Of a stretch of DNA of 64,000 nucleotides, positions 18,060 to 26,920 are shown in pieces. The notes under the pieces were generated by a model. That model saw nothing but the letters and a program-made list of their open reading frames with translations, was not told the origin of the DNA and searched no databases. Made by a program: the position numbers and the translations under genes. Position 1 is the stretch's first letter. Every line of letters starts with the position of its first letter. Source of the stretch: Colwellia sp. (GTDB lineage: Bacteria; Pseudomonadota; Gammaproteobacteria; Enterobacterales; Alteromonadaceae); the NCBI GenBank assembly GCA_013215385.1, contig JABSOY010000011.1, positions 62,001-126,000 of the forward strand. The letters run 5' to 3'.

Positions 18060-18088
18060 AAAAGGCCAACAATATTCGTTGGCCTTTG
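18060..18088 (-). terminator. Terminator after the M13 peptidase gene
   Basis: AAAGGCCAAC and GTTGGCCTTT form a 10-bp stem with a short loop; read on the minus strand it is followed by TTTTG. It lies 33 bases beyond the peptidase stop. Confidence 0.75.
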
Positions 18089-18120
18089 AGTTTATATCAT
18101 TATTTAAATAAGCGTTTTGC

Positions 18121-20202
18121 TTACCAAATTTTTACACGTTTCTCAGGTGCAATATACATGGCGTCACCCTCTTTCACGTTAAAGGCTTTGTAGAATTCAG
18201 GCATGTTAGATAAAGAACCTAATGCACGGAATTCACCTGGCGAATGTGAATCAGTTGCTACGCGGTTACGTAATGATTTTTCAACCATTTTTCCACGCCA
18301 TACTTGTGCGTACCCCATAAAGAAACGTTGTTCGCCGGTTAAACCGTCAATAACCGGTGCTTCTTTACCATTTAACGAGGTTATGTAAGCTTTATAAGCG
18401 ATAGTTACACCGGATAAATCACCGATATTTTCGCCCAAGGTTAATGAGCCATTGACATTTAAGTCATCAAAAACTACATAAGCGTCATACTGAGTAACTA
18501 AGTTGTCGGCACGTACTTTAAAGGCAGCTAAATCTTCTTCAGTCCACCAGTTGCGCATGTTGCCGTCGCCGTCATATTTACTACCTTGGTCATCAAAACC
18601 GTGACCCATTTCATGGCCGATAACTGCGCCAATACCACCATAGTTAACCGCGTCGTCAGCGGCCAAGTTAAAAAATGGTGGTTGTAAAATTGCAGCAGGA
18701 AATACAATTTCATTTTTAGTTGGGTTGTAATAAGCATTAACGGTTTGAGGAGTCATACCCCATTCTTCTTTGTCGATTGGTCCGCCCAGCTTAGCCACTT
18801 CTTTTTGATGAGAAACAACACCAGAACGCATGCCGTTACCCACTAGATCGTCACTTTTAATAACAAGTTTAGAATAATCTTTCCACTTGTTAGGGTAACC
18901 AATTTTAGGATCAAAGCTTGCTAACTTAACATGTGCTGCTTTTTTCGTTGGCTCAGACATCCACTCTAATTCGTCGATACTTGCGCCATAAGCGCCACGT
19001 AAGTTTTCGACAAGTTGTGTCATGCGTGTTTTAGCTTCAGGTACAAAATGACGACCGACGTACACTTTACCGATAACCTCACCTAAGTTAGCGTTTACTA
19101 CAGCAACACCACGTTTCCACATTGGCCGTTGCTCTTTACGACCACTTAGCTGTTTTGAGAAAAAATCAAAGTTTTCGTTATCTAACTCAGCGGTTAAAGA
19201 ACCTGAGAAATTACTTAAGGTATGGAATGTAAGGTACGTTTTCCAATCAGCTAATGAAGTTTCTGCAAATATACCGCCAAACCCTTTAATAAATGAAGGT
19301 TGGTTAATAATTAGATCTTTTTGAGCCGCGACACCTTGTGCTGCAAGGAAAGCATTCCAGTTGAATGCATCAGTCACTGTATTTAAGTCAGCAACATTGA
19401 ATTTATTATAACGTTTACTACTATCGCGAGATTCAACTTGTGTCCAATGAAAACCCGCTAATTTCGTTTCAATAGCCATAACTGTTTCAGCGGCAGCTTT
19501 ACCGTCTTTTAAACCGGCTAGGTTAAACATATTTTCAATGTGAGTAACGTAACCATCACGCAATGCAACAAAGCGCTCCGCTTCGTTAAAGTAATAATCT
19601 CGATCTGGTAAGCCTAAACCTGATTGCCATACATGAGTGGCGTAACGAGTTGAGTCTTTAGCATCAACGCTAATGTAAAAGGCTAACGGGCTGCCGACAC
19701 CAATTTTTTGATTTTCACCAAAAAAGGTGGCTAGCTGGTTTTTATCTTTTAAAGCAGAGATACTATCGAAGATAGGTTGAATTGGCGTAATACCTGCGGC
19801 ATTACGAGTATCTGTATCCATATATGAGCGAAATAAGTCTGCTACTTTTTGTTCATCGCTACCCATTTCTAAATTTTTGGTTGCCGCTAACTCTTCAATA
19901 ATCGCTTTTACGTTATCGTCAGCTTCGTCACGCAAGTCATAAAATGAACCAATAGACGTTTTGTCACCAGGAATTTCACTAGAGTTCAACCATGCGCCAT
20001 TTACATAACGATAAAAATTGTCTTGTGGGCGAACCGATAAATCCATGTTGGCTCTGTCTATGCCTGAAGCTAATGCTGTTTTTTGCATGGCTGGCATTTC
20101 TTGTTTACTCGTTTCAGTGCTTTCAGTGCTTTCAGTATTGTTGTTGCAAGCACTAAGGAACAAAAGTGAAGAACATACTGCACTTGTAATTATAGTTTTC
20201 AT
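18121..20202 (-). CDS. M13 family (neprilysin/PepO-like) zinc metallopeptidase lipoprotein
   Basis: A 693-residue exported endopeptidase that cleaves oligopeptides. The N-terminus is a lipoprotein signal (SSLLFLSACNNN, lipidated Cys near residue 19). Asn at +2 permits outer-membrane sorting. The M13 N-domain follows, and the catalytic domain has VIGHEMGHGFDDQGSKYDGDG (zinc HExxH, about residues 528-532) and LGENIGDLSGV with the third ligand Glu in ENxxD. The C-terminal YIAPEKRVKIW matches the family's C-terminal region, with a Trp in place of the last residue of related enzymes. It stands alone, divergent from lolCDE. Confidence 0.96.
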   Translation of the reverse strand: MKTIITSAVCSSLLFLSACNNNTESTESTETSKQEMPAMQKTALASGIDRANMDLSVRPQDNFYRYVNGAWLNSSEIPGDKTSIGSFYDLRDEADDNVKAIIEELAATKNLEMGSDEQKVADLFRSYMDTDTRNAAGITPIQPIFDSISALKDKNQLATFFGENQKIGVGSPLAFYISVDAKDSTRYATHVWQSGLGLPDRDYYFNEAERFVALRDGYVTHIENMFNLAGLKDGKAAAETVMAIETKLAGFHWTQVESRDSSKRYNKFNVADLNTVTDAFNWNAFLAAQGVAAQKDLIINQPSFIKGFGGIFAETSLADWKTYLTFHTLSNFSGSLTAELDNENFDFFSKQLSGRKEQRPMWKRGVAVVNANLGEVIGKVYVGRHFVPEAKTRMTQLVENLRGAYGASIDELEWMSEPTKKAAHVKLASFDPKIGYPNKWKDYSKLVIKSDDLVGNGMRSGVVSHQKEVAKLGGPIDKEEWGMTPQTVNAYYNPTKNEIVFPAAILQPPFFNLAADDAVNYGGIGAVIGHEMGHGFDDQGSKYDGDGNMRNWWTEEDLAAFKVRADNLVTQYDAYVVFDDLNVNGSLTLGENIGDLSGVTIAYKAYITSLNGKEAPVIDGLTGEQRFFMGYAQVWRGKMVEKSLRNRVATDSHSPGEFRALGSLSNMPEFYKAFNVKEGDAMYIAPEKRVKIW

Positions 20203-20527
20203 GATCGTCTCATTTTTAGTGAATTTTTTTATTATAAAAGGGTGAACGCATTGATACTAAAGACTTGGAGAGATATTTGCTAGGCTAATACACATTATTT
20301 TACATATCCATTGGGTAATTTTGTATGTTATTTTGTACATTAATCCTATTTATGTTTGGGGACCTTTATAGTTAGCTGATTTAACATAAAAACTTCTCAA
20401 TTGTATTGCCTATTGTGCGCATTATAATATTTTTGCTGTTCTCTGAAATGTTTGCTGTGATATGCTGTAGATATATAATTAAAATAATATTTTTCTTTCT
20501 TAACTAAAATAAAATGAAGTCAATTTA
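20203..20527. other. Divergent promoter region between the M13 peptidase and lolC
   Basis: These 325 bases hold no gene. The lolC promoter is annotated separately. The peptidase promoter should lie in the left part, which is AT-rich with several possible boxes that I cannot rank. Confidence 0.4.
20401..20428 (+). promoter_or_regulatory. Probable promoter of lolCDE
   Basis: TTGTAT (20401-20406) and a perfect TATAAT (20423-20428) are 16 bases apart. The predicted start, near 20435, is about 90 bases before the lolC ATG. Confidence 0.55.
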
Positions 20528-21775
20528 ATGTTCCAACCCGTCAGTTTTTTCATTGGGTTACGATATAGTCGTAGTCGCCAACGCTCTGGATTTATTTCCT
20601 TTATTACCTTTTTTTCTATAGTCGGTATTGTACTGGGTGTAGCATCACTGATAACGGTCGTTTCAGTGATGGACGGTCTAGAAGGAGAGCAAAAACGTCG
20701 TACCTTAGGCTTAGTTCCTCACATCATTGTCGCAAAAAAAATTCAAAAACCTTCACAGAAAAAACAAACGTCATTATCTGATTGGCAAACACTACGTGAG
20801 CAGTTATTACTTCATCCAAAAGTAAAACATGTAACTCCCTTATTAGAAAGTGAAGCGTTAATACAATCAAACTCTGGTGAGCTAGGTTTTGTGTTAATAC
20901 AAGGGGTAATGCCTGAATTTGAACAGCATAATATTGTTAATAACACTATGCTTGCTGGACGTTTTAACAGTTTATCTCAACAACCTTTCTCAATTGTCAT
21001 AGGACGGGCGCTGGCGCGGCAACTTAATGTAGGTATTGGCGAAAAAGTGCGTTTGACGCTACCTAATAAAACGGTGTTTACCCCGATGGGCCGAATTCCT
21101 GTACAACGTACTTTTACTGTCTCTGGCGTATTCAGTGTCGGCTCAGAAGTTGATAAAGCTATGGTTTATATTCACAGCAGAGACGGTGCCAAGCTACATC
21201 GCGTAAAAGGAGATGGAGTGGAAAAGCTGCGTTTATACCTTGATGATGCATTCTCAGCTGACCAGGTGGTAAAAACATTAAAAATCGACCTGAATCAATA
21301 TACGCTTACCACATGGAGCGATAGCCAAGGTGCACTATTTTCAGCTGTGCGTATGGAAAAAAACATGATGTGGTTAATGCTTAGTTTAATTATTGTTGTG
21401 GCCGCTTTTAATATTGTTTCTGCTTTAGTCATGGTGGTCATTGAAAAACAAGGTGAAATTAGTATTTTACAAACCTTAGGTTTAGACCGCAGTGGGGTTG
21501 TTAAAATATTCATTACCCAAGGTTTAATTAATGGTTTTTGGGGCGTAAGTCTTGGCACCGCCATTGGCTCAATCATTACCTTGAACCTGAACAGTATTTT
21601 TATGTTGCTAGGGGTAAGTTTACTCGGAGCAGGGCAGTCTTTGCCTGTTGAATTATCCGCAAATAATGTCTTAAATATTGTTTTATCCGCATTAGCAATG
21701 AGTTTTGTTGCTACGTTATATCCCGCTTATCAAGCGTCATTAACACAGCCCGCAGAGGTTTTACGAAATGAGTAA
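20528..21775 (+). CDS. lolC: Lipoprotein-releasing ABC transporter permease LolC
   Basis: LolC is one of the two inner-membrane permeases that extract mature outer-membrane lipoproteins and hand them to LolA. The 415-residue protein begins MFQPVSFFIGLRYSRSR, close to the start of E. coli LolC, has TM1 near residues 24-46, a large periplasmic domain, and three C-terminal helices (about 275-300, 320-345, 375-400). It ends with the FtsX/MacB-like VATLYPAYQASLTQPAEVLR. It overlaps lolD by 8 bases (ATGAGTAA), indicating coupled translation. Confidence 0.95.
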   Translation: MFQPVSFFIGLRYSRSRQRSGFISFITFFSIVGIVLGVASLITVVSVMDGLEGEQKRRTLGLVPHIIVAKKIQKPSQKKQTSLSDWQTLREQLLLHPKVKHVTPLLESEALIQSNSGELGFVLIQGVMPEFEQHNIVNNTMLAGRFNSLSQQPFSIVIGRALARQLNVGIGEKVRLTLPNKTVFTPMGRIPVQRTFTVSGVFSVGSEVDKAMVYIHSRDGAKLHRVKGDGVEKLRLYLDDAFSADQVVKTLKIDLNQYTLTTWSDSQGALFSAVRMEKNMMWLMLSLIIVVAAFNIVSALVMVVIEKQGEISILQTLGLDRSGVVKIFITQGLINGFWGVSLGTAIGSIITLNLNSIFMLLGVSLLGAGQSLPVELSANNVLNIVLSALAMSFVATLYPAYQASLTQPAEVLRNE

Positions 21776-22451
21776 AGGTTTACTTTGTCAGCAATTGTCT
21801 AAATCATATTTCCAAGGGAATATTGAAACCAAAGTATTAGATGGGCTAGATTTGTCGATAGATGAAGGTGAGTTGGTGGCCATTGTCGGTACATCAGGTT
21901 GTGGTAAAAGTACCTTTTTACACATCGCTGGCGCGCTAGACTCCCCTTCTTCAGGTCAAGTTTTTATTAGCGGAGTTGATATTCATCAATTGACTGAAAA
22001 GCAACGAGCTAAATTTAGAAATAAACATATTGGCTTTATTTATCAATTCCACCATTTGATGATGGAATTCACTGCAGAAGAAAATGTCGCTATGCCATTA
22101 CTTATTCGTGGTGATTCTCCGAAAAGTGCCTTGAAAGCCGCGCAAGATATGTTAAGCCAGGTGGGATTGAGTCACCGTTGTGAACATCTACCATCGGAGC
22201 TTTCGGGCGGCGAACGTCAACGTGTAGCTATTGCTCGAGCACTCGTGACTAAACCATCATTGATTTTAGCGGATGAACCGACTGGAAATTTAGACTTTGA
22301 TACCGCTGAACAAATTTATCAGTTATTAAGAGCGCTTAATAAAACGGTGAATACCAGTTTTGTGATTGTAACGCATGACTTAACGCTTGCCGCAAGAATG
22401 GACCGTCAGCTATGTTTACAGCATGGTCGTTTAGCACCATTGGAAAGTTAG
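21768..22451 (+). CDS. lolD: Lipoprotein-releasing ABC transporter ATPase LolD
   Basis: LolD powers lipoprotein release by LolCE. The 227-residue ATPase has Walker A (VGTSGCGKST, about residues 42-51), the Q-loop with FIYQFHHLMMEFTAEENVAMP (the LolD-specific HHLM/FTAEENVAMP pattern), signature LSGGERQRVAIARAL, Walker B SLILADEPTGNLD, and the H-loop VTHD. It sits between lolC and lolE with 8-base overlap upstream and 7-base spacing downstream. Confidence 0.97.
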   Translation: MSKGLLCQQLSKSYFQGNIETKVLDGLDLSIDEGELVAIVGTSGCGKSTFLHIAGALDSPSSGQVFISGVDIHQLTEKQRAKFRNKHIGFIYQFHHLMMEFTAEENVAMPLLIRGDSPKSALKAAQDMLSQVGLSHRCEHLPSELSGGERQRVAIARALVTKPSLILADEPTGNLDFDTAEQIYQLLRALNKTVNTSFVIVTHDLTLAARMDRQLCLQHGRLAPLES

Positions 22452-22458
22452 GGCCTAT

Positions 22459-23748
22459 TTGATGAACAAATCTTTGAGTTTATTTTTAGGACTGCGTTAT
22501 GTACGTAGTAGAAATAGTAATGGTTTTTCTTCATTTATTTCGGCTTCTTCTACCATAGGCATCGCCCTTGGTGTGATGGTACTTATTGTCGTCTTATCGG
22601 CAATGAATGGTTTTGAACGAGCATTGTCACAACATTTATTATCGGTGATCCCACACGGTGAACTTATTGCGGTTAATGATCCCATTGAAAAATGGCAAGA
22701 AAAAATAGCGAAAATTCAACTGCACCCCCAAATTATTGCCGCAGCACCAGTAATAAAACTTACCGGTATGATGCAACGCGGCAGCGAACTTAAAGCGGTT
22801 AACGTACGTGGTGTCGATGTAAAACTGGAACAGCAAGTTTCAACAATTTCTAGTTATATGATTGCAGGAAATTGGCAAGCATTAACAGAAAACGATGAAA
22901 ATAAGAGAACAGCTATCGGCGTCGTTATTGGTGCGGGTATTGCTAAAAAGTTACAATTAAAACTGGGTGACTCTCTGCAGCTTTTATTGTCGAGTGCGGT
23001 TGCTACAAATGACCATAATCGAATGAGCACTAACTTTCCTGTGCCGGTCAAACATCAAGTTAACGTGGTCGGCATCTTTAAGTTTGGCGGTACGATGGAT
23101 GACAGCTCAGTCTATATTTCGCTAGCCCATGCTGAAACAATGGCAAATTTACAAGCAGGGCAAGTACAAGGGATCCGCTTAAAAGTGGCTAATGTTTTTC
23201 AAGCTCCTCAGGTTGTTAGTGATGTTGGCTATAATTTTGATGGAGTCGTCGCTTTTTATGACTGGACACGTACTCAAGGCCATATTTATAATGATATTCA
23301 ATTAGTGCGCTTAGTGATGTTTATTGTCTTAGTTTTAGTGATTGCGGTGGCGAGTTTTAATATCGTTTCCACTTTGATTATGGCGGTTAATGAAAAAAAA
23401 GGTGACATCGCTATTTTGAAAACAATGGGAGCACAAACGCCTGTTATTATGGCAACCTTTATGTTTCAAGGGATCGTAAATGGTGTCATCGGTTGTTTGG
23501 TCGGTATGGTGCTAGGTATTCTTATTTCTCTTAATCTAACGGACATTATTATTTCCATAGAAACATTATTAGATGTAAAAGTACTTTCGGGCGGTGTTTA
23601 TTTTATTGACTTTATCCCGACGCATTTACGTCAAGCTGATGTTATTGCGACGGTTGTTACCGCATTACTGATGAGCCTACTCGCAACGTTATACCCAGCA
23701 TGGCAGGCGACTAAAGTGGAGCCGGCTAAAGTACTTGGACAAATGTAG
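22459..23748 (+). CDS. lolE: Lipoprotein-releasing ABC transporter permease LolE
   Basis: LolE pairs with LolC and binds lipoproteins in the first step of release. The 429-residue protein has LGLRYVRSRNSNGFSSFISA, STIGIALGVMVLIVVLSAMN and SVIPHGELIA at the N-terminus, which match LolE rather than LolC (compare VVPHGEIE of E. coli LolE). Four helices flank the periplasmic domain and the end reads LATLYPAWQATKVEPAKVLG. A bidirectional terminator follows. The presence of distinct C and E forms agrees with a gammaproteobacterium. Confidence 0.95.
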   Translation: MMNKSLSLFLGLRYVRSRNSNGFSSFISASSTIGIALGVMVLIVVLSAMNGFERALSQHLLSVIPHGELIAVNDPIEKWQEKIAKIQLHPQIIAAAPVIKLTGMMQRGSELKAVNVRGVDVKLEQQVSTISSYMIAGNWQALTENDENKRTAIGVVIGAGIAKKLQLKLGDSLQLLLSSAVATNDHNRMSTNFPVPVKHQVNVVGIFKFGGTMDDSSVYISLAHAETMANLQAGQVQGIRLKVANVFQAPQVVSDVGYNFDGVVAFYDWTRTQGHIYNDIQLVRLVMFIVLVLVIAVASFNIVSTLIMAVNEKKGDIAILKTMGAQTPVIMATFMFQGIVNGVIGCLVGMVLGILISLNLTDIIISIETLLDVKVLSGGVYFIDFIPTHLRQADVIATVVTALLMSLLATLYPAWQATKVEPAKVLGQM

Positions 23749-23769
23749 TTTTTATTAGTCAATAAAACC

Positions 23770-23803
23770 AAAAAAGGCATGTTATTAACATGCCTTTTTT
23801 ATG
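23770..23803. terminator. Bidirectional terminator between lolE and the DUF2062 gene
   Basis: AAAAAAGGCATGTTA and TAACATGCCTTTTTT form a perfect stem with A-rich and T-rich flanks, 22 bases past the lolE stop. It can serve lolE on the plus strand and DUF2062 on the minus strand. Confidence 0.9.
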
Positions 23804-23831
23804 ATTAATTTTCGATTAGCAGCAGGTGATA

Positions 23832-24341
23832 TTATCTGTTTTTTCGCTTTTGCCACTCTTTTATCACAGAGTAACGCCATAAGCCGAGAATAGTGAAATA
23901 ACCAAGAATTGAAAATACTACCGCTAAAATCCCACAGCCTAATAAAAATGCCGGCCCTATCGTTGATAAACTATCTAAAACCCATTGCCAACTCGCTTCA
24001 AAAACAAATTCTTTTTCACTGCCCCCTAGTATCCAAGTTCCCACCGCATAACAGCCGTAGAAAATTGCCGGCATGGTGAGAGGGTTGGTGATCCAAACTA
24101 GCGCCACTGATAGGGGTAAATTTGAATGTACTATAATAGCAAAACCTGCTGCTAGTACCATTTGAAAAGGGACTGGAATAAAGGCAAAAAATAGCCCAAC
24201 TGCAAAAGCTTTAGCGACGGATCTGCGGTTTAAATGCCATAAATTTGGGTTGTGTAATAAATCACCAAAAATTTGCAAATGCTTATTATTTTTGATGGTG
24301 TTGTGATCTGGCATATAACGTTTAATGAGTTTTTTAGGCAT
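23832..24341 (-). CDS. DUF2062 domain-containing membrane protein
   Basis: The 169-residue protein starts with a basic region ending in WHLNRRSVAKAFAVGLFFAFIPVP, the typical opening of DUF2062, followed by helices at about 45-75, 85-105 and 130-155 and a basic tail (LWRYSVIKEWQKRKNR). LVWITNPLTMPAIFYGCYAVG is the family's conserved centre. Function is unknown. It diverges from comEC with 64 bases between the starts. Confidence 0.9.
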   Translation of the reverse strand: MPKKLIKRYMPDHNTIKNNKHLQIFGDLLHNPNLWHLNRRSVAKAFAVGLFFAFIPVPFQMVLAAGFAIIVHSNLPLSVALVWITNPLTMPAIFYGCYAVGTWILGGSEKEFVFEASWQWVLDSLSTIGPAFLLGCGILAVVFSILGYFTILGLWRYSVIKEWQKRKNR

Positions 24342-24405
24342 ATACTTTACTTATGTTAACGGTACTTATTACTAACAAAACAAATAAATACGGAAATTAA
24401 TCACT

Positions 24406-26820
24406 ATGGAACGGTGGCTATTTACATTTTTTCTTGGTGCTATTTTGTCACTATTCTTACCAATAGTGCCAGATGTTTCTCAACTTTTTATTAGCTTAAG
24501 TCTGGCACTATTTTTTAGCTTAATAAAGTGCCTACGAAATTATAGTGGTTTGTTTTTTGGTTGTTCTTGGTTGTTAATTGCAGCTATTTCGTATGAAAAC
24601 ATTTGGTTGGTTAATAAACTGAATGTTGAAGACTTTGTCGGGAAAACTATTGTTATTAAAGGCACTATAAATAATATTCCCGCACAACAAAAAAAAGCGT
24701 CTCGTTTTAATTTTATTATTGATGAATTTAACGAGAAAAAACTAAATGAAAAAATTAAGCTTAGGCTTCGTTGGGATGACAAAACGCAGTTCTTTGGTGC
24801 AAACTCTTCAGCTTTCTCGTTACAGCAAGGCCAAAAGTGGCAGCTTCATGTACGAATTAAACCTGCCCACGGTTTTGCCAATGTTGGCGGTTTTAGTTAT
24901 CAAACTTGGTTAAGGCAGAAAAGTATCCATGCTACAGGTTATGTTAGAAAATCTAAGCAAAATATTTTACTGGATGCTAGTACTTACTATCGACAAAAAC
25001 TATACCTAAACTTAGATAAATCATTAGCTATAGTGGCAAGTCAGCGTGATGTTGCTCACTTTGTTTACCCGCTTACTTTTGGCGAGCGAAGTCATATTTC
25101 CTCCGAACAGTGGCAAATATTACAAGCAACGGGTACGCAACATTTAATGGCCATCTCAGGTTTACATTTAGGGTTAATCGCGAGTGGTAGTTATTTGTTT
25201 GTGCTGTGGTTAATTCGCTTATTACCGCTAAATTTTATGCTGCCAGCTCAAGTTAATACTTGGCTGCTGCTCAATAATAGCAGGCTACTTGCGTTTGTCT
25301 TCAGTGGGGGGATAGCTGTTTTTTATGCGTACCTTGCTGGATTTTCTCTCCCAACGGTTCGTGCGATGGTAATGCTGTTATTTTTTATTAGCGCAAAAAT
25401 ATTGGCAGTTAAATTGAGTATTGTTCGCTGGTTATTACTTAGTCTTGTCGCTATTATTCTTTTGAATCCTTTCAGCATTTTTAGCGCAAGCTTTTGGTTA
25501 AGTATTTATGCCGTAACGCTAATATTATTAATTATTTGGCGATGCAGAACGTTATTTAATCATTGTGGTGTCAATCGTTTTAGTAAAACCAAAGCATGGT
25601 TATATTCTTTACTCATTGTACAATTAGGTTTGTCTCTTTTTATGCTACCTGTTGCAGCGCTACTTAATTATGAACTGCCATTATCAGCATTTATGGCAAA
25701 TATTATTGCGGTACCTTGGATGAGTTTTACGGCTATTCCACTGTGTTTGTTATCGGTTGTTGTTATGCCTTTTAGTGAAACGCTAGCGCATTTTTTTCTT
25801 GAACTCTCATTATTAAGTTTAGATCTTATTTGGCAATGGTTAGCTTATTTAGCGAGTAATCCGGAATTATTGGTGAAAGTGAGTCATGAGCAATTGATGA
25901 TGTTGTTAGCTTTTATTGGTCTACTTTTTATTAGTGTTTTTTTTAGCCCGCGCAAAAGTGTGTTTGTTGTGCTACTAGCGAGTCTATCTTTGGCTATGGC
26001 GACTAATACCTTATACCGACAGGAAAATAATACCTGGCAAGTTAATGTACTTGATGTTGGTCATGGGCTTGCGGTTATTATTGAAAAAAATGGCCATGCC
26101 GTTTTATATGATACCGGAGCACGTTACCCCAGTGGCTTTAATTTAGCGCAAAGTGTTATTTTGCCCTATTTGCAATACCATGGAATTAGCGCTATCGATC
26201 ATTTAATTATTAGTCATAGTGACAATGACCATGCGGGCGGTTTATCTTATTTTGCCGAACAAGTCGCACTTAACCAGTTAAAAATTAGCGAAATACATAC
26301 CAACATAGCAGCTGTCGATGGTTACAGCTTTGCTGTGAAAAACACTTGTCAGCAGGGCAATAAATTTATCTGGCAAGGATTAATGTTTTCAGTACTATGG
26401 CCAGTTTTAGCGCAAGGTGAAGAGAATGATGACTCTTGTATGATCAAAATATCAGATGGTAAAAATAGCATATTATTAACCGGTGATATTTCTCATAAAG
26501 TAGAAAATACACTAATCGACAATGCCGAAATGGTTCAGCAGCTAAAAGCAGATATTATTATCGCACCCCATCATGGCTCTAAAACGTCATCAAGTTTAGG
26601 CTTTATTCATGCAGTTTCTCCAAAGGCTGTTGTTTTTAGCACTGGCTTCTTAAATCGTTGGCGTATGCCTCATTCCTCGGTCCTTAAACGTTATCAGTTA
26701 TTTAATATCATCCCATACACAACAGCCGAGCAAGGTATGATTCATATTAAAATAAGTGATCAAAGACTTGAAATTCAAAGTTATCGTGAGCATATCAAAC
26801 CTTACTGGTTTGCTAATTAG
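24406..26820 (+). CDS. comEC: DNA uptake channel ComEC/Rec2
   Basis: ComEC forms the inner-membrane channel for transforming single-stranded DNA. The 804-residue protein has the DUF4131 region with OB fold (residues about 40-190), the Competence domain with many membrane helices (about 210-500; signature TGTQHLMAISGLHLGLIASG), and a C-terminal metallo-beta-lactamase domain with SHSDNDHAGG near residue 603, LLTGDIS and HHGSKTSSS. All metal-binding motifs of the lactamase-type domain are intact, so it may keep nuclease-like activity. No pilus genes are nearby. Confidence 0.96.
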   Translation: MERWLFTFFLGAILSLFLPIVPDVSQLFISLSLALFFSLIKCLRNYSGLFFGCSWLLIAAISYENIWLVNKLNVEDFVGKTIVIKGTINNIPAQQKKASRFNFIIDEFNEKKLNEKIKLRLRWDDKTQFFGANSSAFSLQQGQKWQLHVRIKPAHGFANVGGFSYQTWLRQKSIHATGYVRKSKQNILLDASTYYRQKLYLNLDKSLAIVASQRDVAHFVYPLTFGERSHISSEQWQILQATGTQHLMAISGLHLGLIASGSYLFVLWLIRLLPLNFMLPAQVNTWLLLNNSRLLAFVFSGGIAVFYAYLAGFSLPTVRAMVMLLFFISAKILAVKLSIVRWLLLSLVAIILLNPFSIFSASFWLSIYAVTLILLIIWRCRTLFNHCGVNRFSKTKAWLYSLLIVQLGLSLFMLPVAALLNYELPLSAFMANIIAVPWMSFTAIPLCLLSVVVMPFSETLAHFFLELSLLSLDLIWQWLAYLASNPELLVKVSHEQLMMLLAFIGLLFISVFFSPRKSVFVVLLASLSLAMATNTLYRQENNTWQVNVLDVGHGLAVIIEKNGHAVLYDTGARYPSGFNLAQSVILPYLQYHGISAIDHLIISHSDNDHAGGLSYFAEQVALNQLKISEIHTNIAAVDGYSFAVKNTCQQGNKFIWQGLMFSVLWPVLAQGEENDDSCMIKISDGKNSILLTGDISHKVENTLIDNAEMVQQLKADIIIAPHHGSKTSSSLGFIHAVSPKAVVFSTGFLNRWRMPHSSVLKRYQLFNIIPYTTAEQGMIHIKISDQRLEIQSYREHIKPYWFAN

Positions 26821-26920
26821 TTATATTAATTGATGATTAGTTGGTTGCAGCCGAAAAATAGCGTTAAAATAGCTGACGTATAATATATCGACATCAATAG
26901 TAAAGTCATTGAGAAACTAA